Source of the DNA: Halobellus ruber | GTDB taxonomy: Archaea; Halobacteriota; Halobacteria; Halobacteriales; Haloferacaceae | DNA length: 64,000 bases | Assembly: GCF_014212355.1 (NCBI RefSeq) | Contig: NZ_JACKXD010000005.1 | Span: 62,001-126,000 of the forward strand | Direction of reading: 5' to 3' | Shown: positions 44,385-53,893 of the stretch, one piece after another | Layout: each line of letters begins with the position of its first letter | Position numbering within the stretch: the stretch's first letter is position 1 | Translations under genes and position numbers: made by a program | The notes under the pieces: model-generated | Told to the model about the DNA's origin: nothing | Seen by the model: only the letters and a program-made list of their open reading frames with translations | Database searches by the model: none

Positions 44385-45731
44385 TCAGGAGGGCAAAAGC
44401 ACCCGAGCGGCGATACGCGGATGGAACAGGCTTGTCGGTCGTTCCTCCAATCGGAGTACACGATAAAACGCTTCGGCTACCTGTTCGTTGTCGTGTGCAG
44501 TGTCGATCAACCGGGAGAGGTACCGGTTGAAGATGTCGGTTCCGAACGGTTTCGGCCCGTCGGTCTCCTCAAACTGGAAATCACCCCCGACTGCTACCTG
44601 CCAGACCACCTCGAGGTGCGTTTCGGCTCGATCGAAAAACCGGAGGCCGATGTCGTGAGCGCCATTGGAAAGCACGTGGTGGAGCTGTAGCGCATCGAGT
44701 GCTGCTACAGACATCCCCTGCCCGTAGATGGGATTGAAACTCGCAATAGCGTCACCGGTAACCACGAGTCCGTCCGGGAACCGATCAAGCGCCTCGTAAT
44801 GCCGCCACTGGCTGGCCGGGAACGGATACACGCTAACCTCCTCGGACACCCACTCCTGCTGCCGGAGCAGGTCGGCTATCGATGACATTGGGAGTCGGTC
44901 AGCGAAGTCGATGTACGATTCAATGTCGCCCGGAGGATGGCCCCCGTGCATCCCAAACAGGGTGACAATCCAGCTATCGCCCTCGGCGGGTATTGCGACG
45001 CCGCCCTTCGGCTCGCCAACCTGCGGGACGCAGAAATACGCACGACGCTCTTCGGAGGGGCGATCGACGGTGACGGTTCCGTACGCGAGGTCAACGTCGA
45101 CACGATCGGTCGGTGGCGACGTGTAGCCGTTGTCTGCGAGCCACTTGTGAGTTCGTGAGGTGCGGCCAGTGGCGTCCACGACGAGGTCAGCCGAGAGCGT
45201 CCGTTCCTCACCAGTTTCTCCCCGGAATCGAACACCTTCGACTGCTGTGGCGTCATCGTCGCTGCGGTAATCGACAAACTGACACTCGTCCCGAATACGT
45301 ATCTCTGGGCTGTCCGTCACCCGCCGGCGGACGACCTGTTCGAATAGCGGGCGGCTCGCACAAAGCATCGGGAGTTCGCTCGCCGGGTCTGCCAGACGTT
45401 TTCCGTTGTCGAAATAGTCGAGTTCGGTTGCGGCATCAAGTACGAGCGCACCCTCGTCCCGAACCTCGTCTTGGTATCCCGGGAACAGGTCGTTGAGCAC
45501 GATTCGGGCCGGCTCTAGCATCACGTGGACGTGCTGTGACTGCGGGATCCCGCGGCGGGCTACCGGTTCGTCCGTCATTGGATCGCGCTCAAGCAGCGTC
45601 ACTCGGTCATAACCGTCAATCAGGACCCGTGCCGTCAGGAGACCGGCCATACTTCCACCGACCACGATGGCGTGGTCCCCGGAGTCGGGAACTGCCGCTG
45701 CTTCGTACGCCGACGCCGATGACAGAGTCAT
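44385..45731 (-). CDS. FAD-dependent oxidoreductase (monooxygenase/epoxidase-like)
   Basis: A 448-residue flavoprotein. The FAD Rossmann motif is AIVVGGSMAGLLTARVL (residues about 20-36), with Gly-Gly-Ser-Met-Ala-Gly in place of GxGxxG. The second FAD motif is GLVVTGDAIASFNPIYGQGMSVAALDAL near residue 315. It resembles the group of epoxidases/halogenase-like and geranylgeranyl-reductase-like flavoproteins; the substrate is unknown. The region has lower GC than its neighbours and AT-rich flanks on both sides, suggesting recent acquisition. There are no partner genes. Confidence 0.88.
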   Translation of the reverse strand: MTLSSASAYEAAAVPDSGDHAIVVGGSMAGLLTARVLIDGYDRVTLLERDPMTDEPVARRGIPQSQHVHVMLEPARIVLNDLFPGYQDEVRDEGALVLDAATELDYFDNGKRLADPASELPMLCASRPLFEQVVRRRVTDSPEIRIRDECQFVDYRSDDDATAVEGVRFRGETGEERTLSADLVVDATGRTSRTHKWLADNGYTSPPTDRVDVDLAYGTVTVDRPSEERRAYFCVPQVGEPKGGVAIPAEGDSWIVTLFGMHGGHPPGDIESYIDFADRLPMSSIADLLRQQEWVSEEVSVYPFPASQWRHYEALDRFPDGLVVTGDAIASFNPIYGQGMSVAALDALQLHHVLSNGAHDIGLRFFDRAETHLEVVWQVAVGGDFQFEETDGPKPFGTDIFNRYLSRLIDTAHDNEQVAEAFYRVLRLEERPTSLFHPRIAARVLLPS

Positions 45732-46008
45732 ACCTGATCGTATATAATTAAAGAATGTGTAGAAAATATATTTTTCGAAGGTACCGATAGTATGTGATCG
45801 GATTACGGGACAGCCGCGTTACGCCGCTCAACCCGCAACCAGGATTTCACGGCTGATTCGCCCACGAAATCGTGAAATAAACACCGTAATGACTCTTCTA
45901 CGACACCCTGCCGCTGGCTACTCTACCACCTGCTGCCGCCCCGACGTGGAGTATCAGACCTGATACTGCGTGGAAACACACATAGTAACGGCGCGCGTGT
46001 CCCCGGTT

Positions 46009-47208
46009 ATGGATGGGCTGCCCGGGGAGCTGGCGTCCGGTCGGGTAGCGTCCGACACCGGACCGCCCGACGCGGACGGACACCACGCCACGCTCCGGAG
46101 TATCGTCCTCGACGTCTCGACGAGCCTGATGAGCGCCGAACCCGACGAACTCGACACGAAGATCGAGTGGAGCCTCGGGACCGTCGGCGAGCACATCGGC
46201 GCCGACCGCGGCTACACCGTCGAGTCCCGTGGGGACGCGTTCAGCGTTGCAGCGGAGTGGACCGCCGACGACATCGACCCGCGACAGCCCCGGCGCCTCG
46301 ACCTCGACGCCCACGAGTGGCTCGTCGACCGGCTCGAGGGGTTCGAGAACGTCCCCGTGCCGGACGTCGGGGAGCTGCCGGCCGGCCCGACGCGGCGGCA
46401 CCTCCGGGACGCCGGTGTCCGGTCTGCGGTGTTCCTGCCGATGGTCGACAGCTGGTCGCTCGTCGGGTTCGTCGGCTTCGAGACGCTGACCGCCGATCCG
46501 GAGTGGCGCGGCCCGGAGGTGAGCACCCTCCGGACCGCGGCTGATGTCGTAACTCACTCCCGTGCCCGGGTCCGGCGCGAGCGGGAACTCGCGGCGCAAA
46601 ACGAGCGGCTGGAGGCCTTCGCGAGCGTCGTCTCACACGACCTCCGGAACCCGCTCAACGTCGTGACCGGCTCGATCGAGATCGCGCAGGCGGAGACCGA
46701 CTCCGACCACCTGGACCGGGCCGCCCGCGCTGCCGACCGGATGGACGACCTCATCGACCAGGTGCTGACGCTGGCCCGGGAGGGTGAGGACATCAGCGAC
46801 ACTCGGGCGGTGCGGCTCGCCCACGTCGCCGACCTGGCGTGGGACGCAGTCGACACCGCGGCGGCCGACCTCCGCGTCGAGGGCGACTTGGGGGTCGTCG
46901 ACGCCGACCCCGACCGGCTTCAGGAGGGGTTCGCGAACCTGTTTCGGAACGCGGTAGAGCACGCCGGTGACGACGTCGTGGTCCGTGTCGGTCGGTCCGA
47001 CGACGGGTTCTACGTGGCCGACGACGGTCCCGGGATCCCCGAGTCCGAGCGTGATGCGGTGTTCGACCGCGGTCATACCTCCGACGGCGGAACCGGGCTC
47101 GGGCTGGCGATCGTCCGGAGCATCGTCGAGGCCCACGGGTGGGAGATCAGTGTCACCGACACCGAGGACGGTGGCGCCCGGTTCGACGTGACCGACATCG
47201 CGGAGTAA
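46009..47208 (+). CDS. Sensor histidine kinase (GAF-like sensor, HisKA, HATPase)
   Basis: A 399-residue cytoplasmic kinase. Residues about 30-190 are GAF-like (VFLPMVDSWSLVGFVGFETL). A linker helix precedes the HisKA box VVSHDLRNPLN, with phospho-acceptor His210. ATP-binding motifs follow: N box NLFRNAVEH, G1 DDGPGIPE, G2 GTGLGLAIV. No membrane segment is found, so it senses an internal signal. No response regulator gene lies adjacent, as is common in haloarchaea. ATG 46009 is used; a GTG at 45970 would add 13 residues. Confidence 0.88.
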   Translation: MDGLPGELASGRVASDTGPPDADGHHATLRSIVLDVSTSLMSAEPDELDTKIEWSLGTVGEHIGADRGYTVESRGDAFSVAAEWTADDIDPRQPRRLDLDAHEWLVDRLEGFENVPVPDVGELPAGPTRRHLRDAGVRSAVFLPMVDSWSLVGFVGFETLTADPEWRGPEVSTLRTAADVVTHSRARVRRERELAAQNERLEAFASVVSHDLRNPLNVVTGSIEIAQAETDSDHLDRAARAADRMDDLIDQVLTLAREGEDISDTRAVRLAHVADLAWDAVDTAAADLRVEGDLGVVDADPDRLQEGFANLFRNAVEHAGDDVVVRVGRSDDGFYVADDGPGIPESERDAVFDRGHTSDGGTGLGLAIVRSIVEAHGWEISVTDTEDGGARFDVTDIAE

Positions 47209-47301
47209 CCCGCTGACGGGCCCGACCCGCACGTCCTGCCCCGCCGGCCGGATGTCCGGGGGCTTCAAAGAGTACAAGAGGTGTGGCGGAGTAAGGCGGG
47301 T

Positions 47302-48147
47302 ATGAACGTTGCCGACGCGATGACGCCCCGCGATGAGCTGGTCACCGTCGAACTCCCGGGGACCCGCGACGACGTGCTGGAGTACCTCCAGGAGCGGGGC
47401 TTCTCCTCGGTCCCGGTCGTCAAGCAGACCGACGACGGCGAGGAGTACCGCGGGCTGATCTCCCGCCAGGAGCTGATCGAGCGCCCCGACGAGGACCAGC
47501 TCGCGGTGCTTATGCGCGAGGTTCCGACCGTCACCCCCGACGCCACCGTCGAGGAGGCGGCGCGGCTGATGGTCGACGCCGGGAGCCGTCGGCTCCCGGT
47601 GGTCGACAGCCGGCTCGACGGGATCATCACCGTCACCGACGTGATCCGGGTCATCGCCCGCGGTGAGGTCGCCGTCGACACCACCGCCGGCGAGATCGCC
47701 ACGGCCGACGTGAACACCACCTACGTCGAGACGCCGCTCCCGGTCGCGGAACGGGAGATCCACTACGCGAACGTCCCGTACACCGTCTGCCTCGACAGCG
47801 AGGGGTCGATGGCGGGCATCCTCACTGAGGTCGACATCATCGAGGTCGCCCGCGTGGTGGAGGGCGAAGACGACACCGGCGACTCGGTGGCCGGCCAGGA
47901 CGACGACTGGATGTGGGAGGGAATCAAGGCGGTCGGCAAGCGGTACATCCCCACCCGGAACGTCGAGATCCCCGCCGAGCCCGCCTCGCGGTTCATGTCC
48001 GAGGAGATCACCGCCGTCCCGCGGACCAAGCCGGCCACGGAGGTCGCCCAGACGATGCTCACCGAGGACATAGAGCAGGTACCGCTCGTCGCCGGCGACG
48101 AACTCGTCGGGATCGTTCGCGACGTCGACCTGGTGGAGGCGGTGTGA
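47302..48147 (+). CDS. Protein with four CBS domains
   Basis: A 281-residue protein made of two CBS pairs: residues about 4-65 (VADAMTPRDELVTVELPGTRDDVLEYLQERGFSSVPVVKQ), 72-130 (REVPTVTPDATVEEAARLMVDAGSRRLPVVDSRLDGIITVTDVIR), 140-195 and 225-281 (SRFMSEEITAVPRTKPATEVAQTMLTEDIEQVPLVAGDELVGIVRDVDL). Such stand-alone CBS proteins bind adenine nucleotides and regulate a partner. Its stop overlaps the start of glyS (TGATG), so it is co-expressed with glycyl-tRNA synthetase. The start MNVADAMTP (47302) matches CBS register. Confidence 0.9.
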   Translation: MNVADAMTPRDELVTVELPGTRDDVLEYLQERGFSSVPVVKQTDDGEEYRGLISRQELIERPDEDQLAVLMREVPTVTPDATVEEAARLMVDAGSRRLPVVDSRLDGIITVTDVIRVIARGEVAVDTTAGEIATADVNTTYVETPLPVAEREIHYANVPYTVCLDSEGSMAGILTEVDIIEVARVVEGEDDTGDSVAGQDDDWMWEGIKAVGKRYIPTRNVEIPAEPASRFMSEEITAVPRTKPATEVAQTMLTEDIEQVPLVAGDELVGIVRDVDLVEAV

Positions 48148-49937
48148 TGAGCGGCGAGGGCGAACGCCTCGCGGAACTCGCGAAACGCCGCGGCTACTTC
48201 TTCGGCGCCAGCGGGGCGTACGGCGGCGCGGCGGGGTTCTACACCTTCGGCCCGCAGGGTGCGGCGCTGAAATCGAACGTCGAGGACGCGTGGCGCGACC
48301 GCTTCACCGTCCGGGAGGGTAACTTCGAGATCGAGGCGCCGACGATAATGCCCGAACCCGTCTTCGAGGCGTCGGGACACCTCGACGGCTTCGACGATAT
48401 GCTGGTGGAGTGTCCCGACTGCGGGGAGTCCCACCGCGCGGACCACCTGATAGAGGACAACACGTCGATCGAGGACGCCGAATCGCTCCCGGTCGCCGAC
48501 GTCGAGGACCTGCTCGGCGACCACGGGATCCGGTGTCCGAACTGCGGCGGCGACCTGGCCGAGGAGGCGGTGACGCAGTTCAACCTGATGTTCGAGACGA
48601 CGATCGGGCCGGGGTCGTCGACGCCGGGGTACCTCCGGCCGGAGACCGCCCAGGGGATCTTCGTGGAGTTCCCGCGGATCAAGGAGTACGCCCGGAACAG
48701 CCTGCCGTTCGGCGTCACACAGATCGGGCGAGCGTACCGAAACGAGATCTCGCCGCGGAAGAGCATCGTCCGCACCAGGGAGTTCACCCAGGCCGAACTG
48801 GAGCAGTTCGTGGATCCCGAGCGCGACGACCCCGACCTCGACCGCGTCGCCGACGTCGAGGTCACGCTCTACCCCGTCACCGAACAGGAGGCCGACGGCG
48901 GGGCCTACGTCGAGACGACGATCGGGGCGGCGGTCGAGGAGGGGATCGTCGGCGACGCGTGGATCGGCTACTTCCTCGGGATCGCCCAGGAGTGGTACGA
49001 GGGGGTGGGCGTCGATACGGACCGGTTCCGGTTCCGCCAGCACCTCCCGGGGGAGCGGGCACACTACGCCGCCGATTGCTGGGACGCCGAAAGCGAGGTC
49101 GACGGCGACTGGATCGAGGTCGCGGGCTTTGCCTACCGGGGCGACTACGACCTCTCGAAACACGCCGAGTACGGCGACGACGACTTCACCGTCTTCCGGG
49201 AGTTCGAAGAGCCGCGGACGGTCGAGCGGGCGGTCGTCGAGCCGGATATGAGCGTGCTCGGCCCCGAGTACGGGAGCGAGGCCGCCGACGTCGCCGCCGC
49301 CTTGGAGGAACTGGCCGACCGCAACCCCGCGGCGTTCGACGGCGACGAGGTGCAGGTCACCGTCGGCGGCGAGACCCGCACCGTCGACAGCGACGTGGCG
49401 AACTTCCGGATCGAGGAGCGGACGGTCAACGGCGAGCACATCACGCCGCACGTGATCGAACCCTCCTTCGGCGTCGACCGGACGGTGTACACGCTCCTGG
49501 CGCACGCCTACCGCGAGGACGAGGTCGGCGACGAGACGCGGACCTACCTCTCGTTGTCGCCGACGGTCGCCCCCACCGACGTGGGCGTGTTCCCGCTGGT
49601 CTCGAACGTCCCGGAACTCGTCGACCGCGCGGAGGGCGTCGTCGACGACCTCCGGCGGGCGGGGTTCAGCGTCACCTACGACGACTCCGGCAGCATCGGC
49701 CGCCGGTACCGCCGACAGGACGAGGTCGGGACGCCGTTCTGCGTCACCGTCGACCGCGACGGCCTGGAGGGCGACGGCCCCGACACCGTGACGGTCCGGG
49801 AACGGGACTCCGCACGGCAGGTCCGGCTCCCGATCGAGTCGCTGTCGACCGAGCTCGAGGCCGTGATGGACGGCGACACGTCGTTCGACGGGCTGGTCGC
49901 GGCCTACGACGCCGTCACGGCCGACACGGACGCCTAA
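48147..49937 (+). CDS. glyS: Glycyl-tRNA synthetase
   Basis: A class II synthetase of the eukaryote/archaea dimeric type, charging tRNA-Gly (EC 6.1.1.14). Family segments are AKRRGYFFGASGAYGGAAGFYTFGPQG (residues about 11-37), a zinc-type Cys pair set (CPDCGES and CPNCGGD), RPETAQGIFVEFPRI (motif 2 region), FGVTQIGRAYRNEISPR, and HITPHVIEPSFGVDRTVYTLLAHAY (motif 3). The C-terminal anticodon-binding domain has YDDSGSIGRRYRRQDEVGTPFCVTVD. It is 596 residues. ATG 48147 overlaps the stop of the CBS gene. Confidence 0.96.
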   Translation: MSGEGERLAELAKRRGYFFGASGAYGGAAGFYTFGPQGAALKSNVEDAWRDRFTVREGNFEIEAPTIMPEPVFEASGHLDGFDDMLVECPDCGESHRADHLIEDNTSIEDAESLPVADVEDLLGDHGIRCPNCGGDLAEEAVTQFNLMFETTIGPGSSTPGYLRPETAQGIFVEFPRIKEYARNSLPFGVTQIGRAYRNEISPRKSIVRTREFTQAELEQFVDPERDDPDLDRVADVEVTLYPVTEQEADGGAYVETTIGAAVEEGIVGDAWIGYFLGIAQEWYEGVGVDTDRFRFRQHLPGERAHYAADCWDAESEVDGDWIEVAGFAYRGDYDLSKHAEYGDDDFTVFREFEEPRTVERAVVEPDMSVLGPEYGSEAADVAAALEELADRNPAAFDGDEVQVTVGGETRTVDSDVANFRIEERTVNGEHITPHVIEPSFGVDRTVYTLLAHAYREDEVGDETRTYLSLSPTVAPTDVGVFPLVSNVPELVDRAEGVVDDLRRAGFSVTYDDSGSIGRRYRRQDEVGTPFCVTVDRDGLEGDGPDTVTVRERDSARQVRLPIESLSTELEAVMDGDTSFDGLVAAYDAVTADTDA

Positions 49938-49938
49938 G

Positions 49939-50607
49939 GTGCCGGTCGCCACGCTCGCCGAGGACCTCGCGGCGCGGCGCGAGCTCAAGCGGCGACTCGT
50001 CCACGCCAGTGGCACGGGGCTGCCGCTCCTCTACGTGCTCGATCTCGTGACGTGGCGACAGTTCGGCTTCGTGATGCTCGCGTGTTCGGCGGTCGCGGCG
50101 GCACTGGAGTTCGTCCGGCTGGCGGTCGGCCTCGAGTGGGCGATCTACGACGAACTCACCCGCCCGTACGAACAGGAGAACGTGGCGGGCTACGGGCTGT
50201 ACATGTTCAGCATCACCGCAGTCGTGCTGGTCTTCGCGCCGCAGGTCGCCGTCCCGGCGACGCTGATGCTGACGATCGGCGATCCGGTCTCGGGGCTGCT
50301 GTCGGGGTCCCGCGAGGCGGGCGAACCGAAGCGGCCGCGCACGCTCGCGGCGATGTTTCTGGTCTGTCTCGCCGTCTCGGTGCCGTTCCTGGTGCCGGCC
50401 GCGGGACCCGCGGCCGGCGTCGTCGCGGCAGTTGCCGCCGCCGCCGCCGCGACGCTGGCCGACGGGTTCACGCCGGTGATCTCGGGGTACGTCGTCGACG
50501 ACAACGCCTCGATCCCGCTCGTTGCGGCCGTCGCCGGCGGCGCGGTACTCGCCGCTACCGGCGCCGCGCCCGTGTTCGATGTCGGTGTCGTCCCCGCGCT
50601 CGCGTAA
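49939..50607 (+). CDS. Dolichol kinase / CTP-dependent polyprenol kinase-like membrane protein
   Basis: A 222-residue membrane protein starting at GTG 49939, one base after the glyS stop. The conserved start LKRRLVHASGTGLPLLYVLD and the segment TLMLTIGDPVSGLLSGSRE (family GD-x-x-(A/S) motif near residue 114), then KRPRTLAAM and LADGFTPVISGYVVDDNASIPL, fit the dolichol-kinase/phosphatidate-cytidylyltransferase superfamily. It would phosphorylate a polyprenol with CTP, feeding N-glycosylation lipids. The exact substrate is uncertain. Confidence 0.85.
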   Translation: MPVATLAEDLAARRELKRRLVHASGTGLPLLYVLDLVTWRQFGFVMLACSAVAAALEFVRLAVGLEWAIYDELTRPYEQENVAGYGLYMFSITAVVLVFAPQVAVPATLMLTIGDPVSGLLSGSREAGEPKRPRTLAAMFLVCLAVSVPFLVPAAGPAAGVVAAVAAAAAATLADGFTPVISGYVVDDNASIPLVAAVAGGAVLAATGAAPVFDVGVVPALA

Positions 50608-50661
50608 TCAGTCCCCTCCCGCGGAGCACAACTTTTGTACGGCGCCGACGAACCACCGGGC

Positions 50662-51147
50662 GTGACCGTCTACGAGAGCGACCTCCCGGGCGTCGGCAAG
50701 AAACACGAGATCGACGTGCCGGACGGCTCCCGGCTCGTGGTCGTGACCCACAACGACGGCCACCGGGAGGTCTTCCTGCGGGAGACCGCCGACAGCGACT
50801 CCGAGAAGCTCTTCGAGCTGCCGGACGACCTGGCGCGCCGCGTCGGCACGATCCTCGAAGGCGCGTACTTCCAGCCGGTCCGCTCGGAGGACGTCGCGAC
50901 GCTCCTCGGCGGCGACACGATGCTGGAGTGGGTCGAGGTCGGCGAGGAGTCGCCGCTCGCGGGGCGGACGCTGGCCGACTCCGACCTCCGCGCGGAGACC
51001 GGGGCGTCGATCGTCGCCATCGAGCGCGGCGACGAGGTGCTCCCCTCACCGGGGGGTGAGACGACGGTCCACGCCGGCGATATGCTCATCGCCGTCGGCT
51101 CCCGCGACGACTGCGACGCCCTTGAGTCGTGGGTGACGGGCGAGTAA
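50662..51147 (+). CDS. K+/H+ antiporter regulatory subunit (KhtT-like, TrkA-C domain)
   Basis: A 161-residue protein: an N-terminal Rossmann-less domain (VYESDLPGVGKKHEIDVPDGSRLVVVTHNDGHREVFLRE) followed by a TrkA-C domain (WVEVGEESPLAGRTLADSDLRAETGASIVAIERGDEV ... VHAGDMLIAVGSRDD). This is the KhtT arrangement; the TrkA-C part binds a nucleotide and gates the antiporter. GTG 50662 fits the family N terminus MTVYESDLPG better than the upstream TTG. The stop overlaps the antiporter start (TAATG). Confidence 0.92.
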   Translation: MTVYESDLPGVGKKHEIDVPDGSRLVVVTHNDGHREVFLRETADSDSEKLFELPDDLARRVGTILEGAYFQPVRSEDVATLLGGDTMLEWVEVGEESPLAGRTLADSDLRAETGASIVAIERGDEVLPSPGGETTVHAGDMLIAVGSRDDCDALESWVTGE

Positions 51148-52337
51148 TGGCGGCCGGGCTCTTCGAGTTCGGCGAGGTGCTCCTCGTGTGTGCCGTCGCC
51201 GGGGCGCTCGCGCTCCGGATCGGCCTCTCCGTGATCCCGCTGTACGTCGTGGGCGGAATGCTCGCGGGTCCCTTCGTCGCCGGCCGGGTCGGGCTCCCCG
51301 CGGTCCCGCACGGGGAGGTACTCGCCGTGCTCGCGGAGGTCGGGATCGTGCTCCTGCTTTTCTTCCTCGGGCTGGAGTTCAGCCTCGACCGGCTGTTCGC
51401 CGCCCGCTCGCAGATCAGCCGCGCGGGCGTCGTCGACGCGGCGTTGAACCTGCCGCTGGGGATCGCGCTCGGACTCGCTTTGGGGTGGTCGGCGACGGAG
51501 GCGCTGCTGCTCGGCGGGATCGTCTACATCTCGTCGTCGGCGATCATCACGAAGACGCTCATCGACCTGGGGTGGATCGCCGACCCCGAGGCCGATCCGA
51601 TCCTCGGCACCCTCGTCTTCGAGGACCTGTTCATCGCGGTGTATCTCGCGGTGGTCACATCCCTCGTCGTCGGCGGGGGCGACGTGGCCGAGTTGGGGCG
51701 GTCGCTGGCGGTGGCCTTCGCCTTCTTAGGGGCGCTTCTCGCCGCCGTGCAGTACGGGACGGGCTTTTTCACCAGGGTGTTGGACGTGGCCGACACCGAG
51801 TCGTTCGTCCTCCGCACCCTCGGGGTGGTGGTCCCGGTCGCCGGCGTCGCGCTGACGCTCGGCGTGAGCGAGGCGGTCGCGGCCTTCTTCATCGGGATGG
51901 GGTTCGCCACCAGCGGCCACCGCGACCGGATCGAGCGGCTGCTCACGCCGGTCCGGGACGTCTTCGCCGCGGTCTTCTTCTTCTGGATCGGCGTCGGCAC
52001 CGACCCGCGGCTGGTCGTCGGCGTCGTGGTCCCGCTGGCGGCGGCGGTGTTGCTAACTACCCCCGCGAAGCTACTCTCCGGCTACCTCGGCGGTCGCGTC
52101 TACGACCTCTCGGCGCACCGGTCGCTCCGCGTCGGGGTCGGGCTGGTGCCCCGCGGGGAGTTCTCCCTTGTCATCGCTGCCCTGGCCGCAAGCGGGTCGA
52201 CCGTGGTGATGCGGGAGACCATCCCCGCCTTGGCGGTGGGGTACGTCCTGGTGATGAGCGTCCTCGGGACGGTGCTGATGCAGCACTCCGACGCGGTCGA
52301 AGGCGCCGCCCGCCGCCTCCGACCCGCAGGGGGATGA
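51147..52337 (+). CDS. Monovalent cation:proton antiporter (KhtU/CPA2 family)
   Basis: A 396-residue carrier with about 12-13 helices. Family features are an N-terminal GLSVIPLYVVGGMLAGPFVA, the segment EVGIVLLLFFLGLEFSLDRL, helix 5 with GTLVFEDLFIAVYLAV (acidic ion-binding Asp), and GVGLVPRGEFSLVIAALAA (Arg-Gly-Glu). It exchanges K+ (possibly Na+) for H+ and would be gated by the KhtT-like partner upstream. It has no C-terminal RCK domain, consistent with the separate subunit. Confidence 0.94.
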   Translation: MAAGLFEFGEVLLVCAVAGALALRIGLSVIPLYVVGGMLAGPFVAGRVGLPAVPHGEVLAVLAEVGIVLLLFFLGLEFSLDRLFAARSQISRAGVVDAALNLPLGIALGLALGWSATEALLLGGIVYISSSAIITKTLIDLGWIADPEADPILGTLVFEDLFIAVYLAVVTSLVVGGGDVAELGRSLAVAFAFLGALLAAVQYGTGFFTRVLDVADTESFVLRTLGVVVPVAGVALTLGVSEAVAAFFIGMGFATSGHRDRIERLLTPVRDVFAAVFFFWIGVGTDPRLVVGVVVPLAAAVLLTTPAKLLSGYLGGRVYDLSAHRSLRVGVGLVPRGEFSLVIAALAASGSTVVMRETIPALAVGYVLVMSVLGTVLMQHSDAVEGAARRLRPAGG

Positions 52338-52669
52338 TCGGACCCCCGCGGCGGGACCTCGGCCGCTCTCGAAACCGTTTAGTGGGAGAGGAGAGTTACG
52401 TCAATCGATGACGCGGCTCCACACGCGGGACGGCCGTCGCGCCCCGGGAGCCGCGCGTCCGGCCGTCTCGGCCCCCGAGAGCCGCGGTCCGGTCCGGTCG
52501 GCCGGCGTCGCGCGACCGCGACGACGGGCCGCGTAGGCCCAGTATTACCTCCTCCACGTCGTATCGACTGACTGGGAAGCGACCAGCGTCTCCAGAGGCA
52601 TCCTCGCGTTTTGTTTCCAACCCCCTAAACCGTGTAATTTATACGGGAGAGCGTCCGAGACGGTGGTAT
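52338..52669 (+). other. 332-bp intergenic region upstream of argG
   Basis: No gene is visible. It contains a GC-rich stretch (52338-52540) without open frames of haloarchaeal composition, and the argG promoter near the end. A short run at 52410-52520 reads as Arg-rich in all frames. No repeat or tRNA was found. Confidence 0.5.
52638..52644 (+). promoter_or_regulatory. TATA box of argG-argH
   Basis: TTTATAC lies 26-32 bp before ATG 52670, implying a leaderless argG transcript. Confidence 0.65.
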
Positions 52670-53890
52670 ATGACAAGCGTGGCGCTCGCCTTCTCCGGCG
52701 GGTTGGACACGACGGTGTGCGTGTCGCTCCTCAAAGAGGAGTACGGGTACGACGAGGTCGTCGGCGTGACCGTCGACGTGGGACAGCCCGAATCCGAGTT
52801 CGCGGAGGCACGAGAGACCGCAGAGGCCCACGGGCTCGACCTCCACGTCGTGGACGCGAAAGCCGAGTTTGCCGACCTGTGTTTCGAGTCGGTCCGGGCG
52901 AACGCGACCTACCAAGGGTACCCGCTGGGGACGGCGCTGGCGCGGCCGGTGATCGCCGAGGCGATCCTCGAGGTGGCCGAGACCGAGGGGTGTGACGCCC
53001 TCGCCCACGGCTGCACCGGGAAGGGCAACGACCAGCTCCGGTTCGAGGCGGTCTGGCGGCGCTCCGACCTCGAGGTGGTCGCGCCGGTGCGCGAACTCGA
53101 ACTCACCCGCGAGTGGGAGATGGCGTACGCCGAGGACAACGACCTCCCCGTCCAGTCGGGCAACGACGGCGTGTGGTCGATCGACACCAACCTCTGGAGC
53201 CGGTCGGTCGAGGGCGGCGACCTCGAGGACCCCGGCCACGTCCCCGGCGAGGAGATCTACGAGTGGACCACGGACCCCGCAACCGCGACGGAGACCGAAC
53301 TCGTGGAGATCGGCTTCGAGGACGGCTATCCCGTTGCCCTGGATGGCGAGGAACTCGATCCCGTCGAGCTGATCCGGAGGCTCAACGACCGCGCCGGCGC
53401 CCACGGCGTCGGGCGCACCGACATGATGGAGGATCGGATGCTCGGGCTGAAGGTCCGCGAGAACTACGAGCACCCCGCGGCGACCACGCTGCTCGCCGCC
53501 CACGAGTCGCTCGAAGGCCTCGTGCTCACGAAGGACGAACGCGACTTCAAGCGCCGCGTCGACGACGAGTGGGCCCAGAAGGGGTACGAGGGGCTGGTCG
53601 ATCACCCGCTCGTGGACGCCCTGGAGGGGTTCGTCGCGGAGACCCAAGCCCGGGTCACCGGTACGGTGACGATCAAGTTCGAGGGCGGGCGCGCCCGCCC
53701 GGTCGCCCGCGAGTCCGAATACGCCGCGTACTCCGAGGACGCGGCGTCGTTCAACACCGAGGACGTGGGCGGGATCACCCAGAAGGACGCCACCGGCGTC
53801 GCGAAGTACCACGGGTTCCAGGGGCGGCTCGCCAACGCCGCACGGGACGCCGTCGAGGGGCGCGAGGACGACGAGGGCGACTGGGAGTGA
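52670..53890 (+). CDS. argG: Argininosuccinate synthase
   Basis: It joins citrulline and aspartate using ATP (EC 6.3.4.5). The PP-loop AFSGGLDTTV is at residues 6-15. Family segments TRVRANATYQGYPLG (here SVRANATYQGYPLG), AHGCTGKGNDQLRFE and DNDLPVQSGNDGVWSIDTNLWSRSVEGGDLEDP are present. 406 residues, of usual length. The argH ATG follows the stop after 3 bp, so the two act as one transcript. Confidence 0.97.
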   Translation: MTSVALAFSGGLDTTVCVSLLKEEYGYDEVVGVTVDVGQPESEFAEARETAEAHGLDLHVVDAKAEFADLCFESVRANATYQGYPLGTALARPVIAEAILEVAETEGCDALAHGCTGKGNDQLRFEAVWRRSDLEVVAPVRELELTREWEMAYAEDNDLPVQSGNDGVWSIDTNLWSRSVEGGDLEDPGHVPGEEIYEWTTDPATATETELVEIGFEDGYPVALDGEELDPVELIRRLNDRAGAHGVGRTDMMEDRMLGLKVRENYEHPAATTLLAAHESLEGLVLTKDERDFKRRVDDEWAQKGYEGLVDHPLVDALEGFVAETQARVTGTVTIKFEGGRARPVARESEYAAYSEDAASFNTEDVGGITQKDATGVAKYHGFQGRLANAARDAVEGREDDEGDWE

Positions 53891-53893
53891 GCG

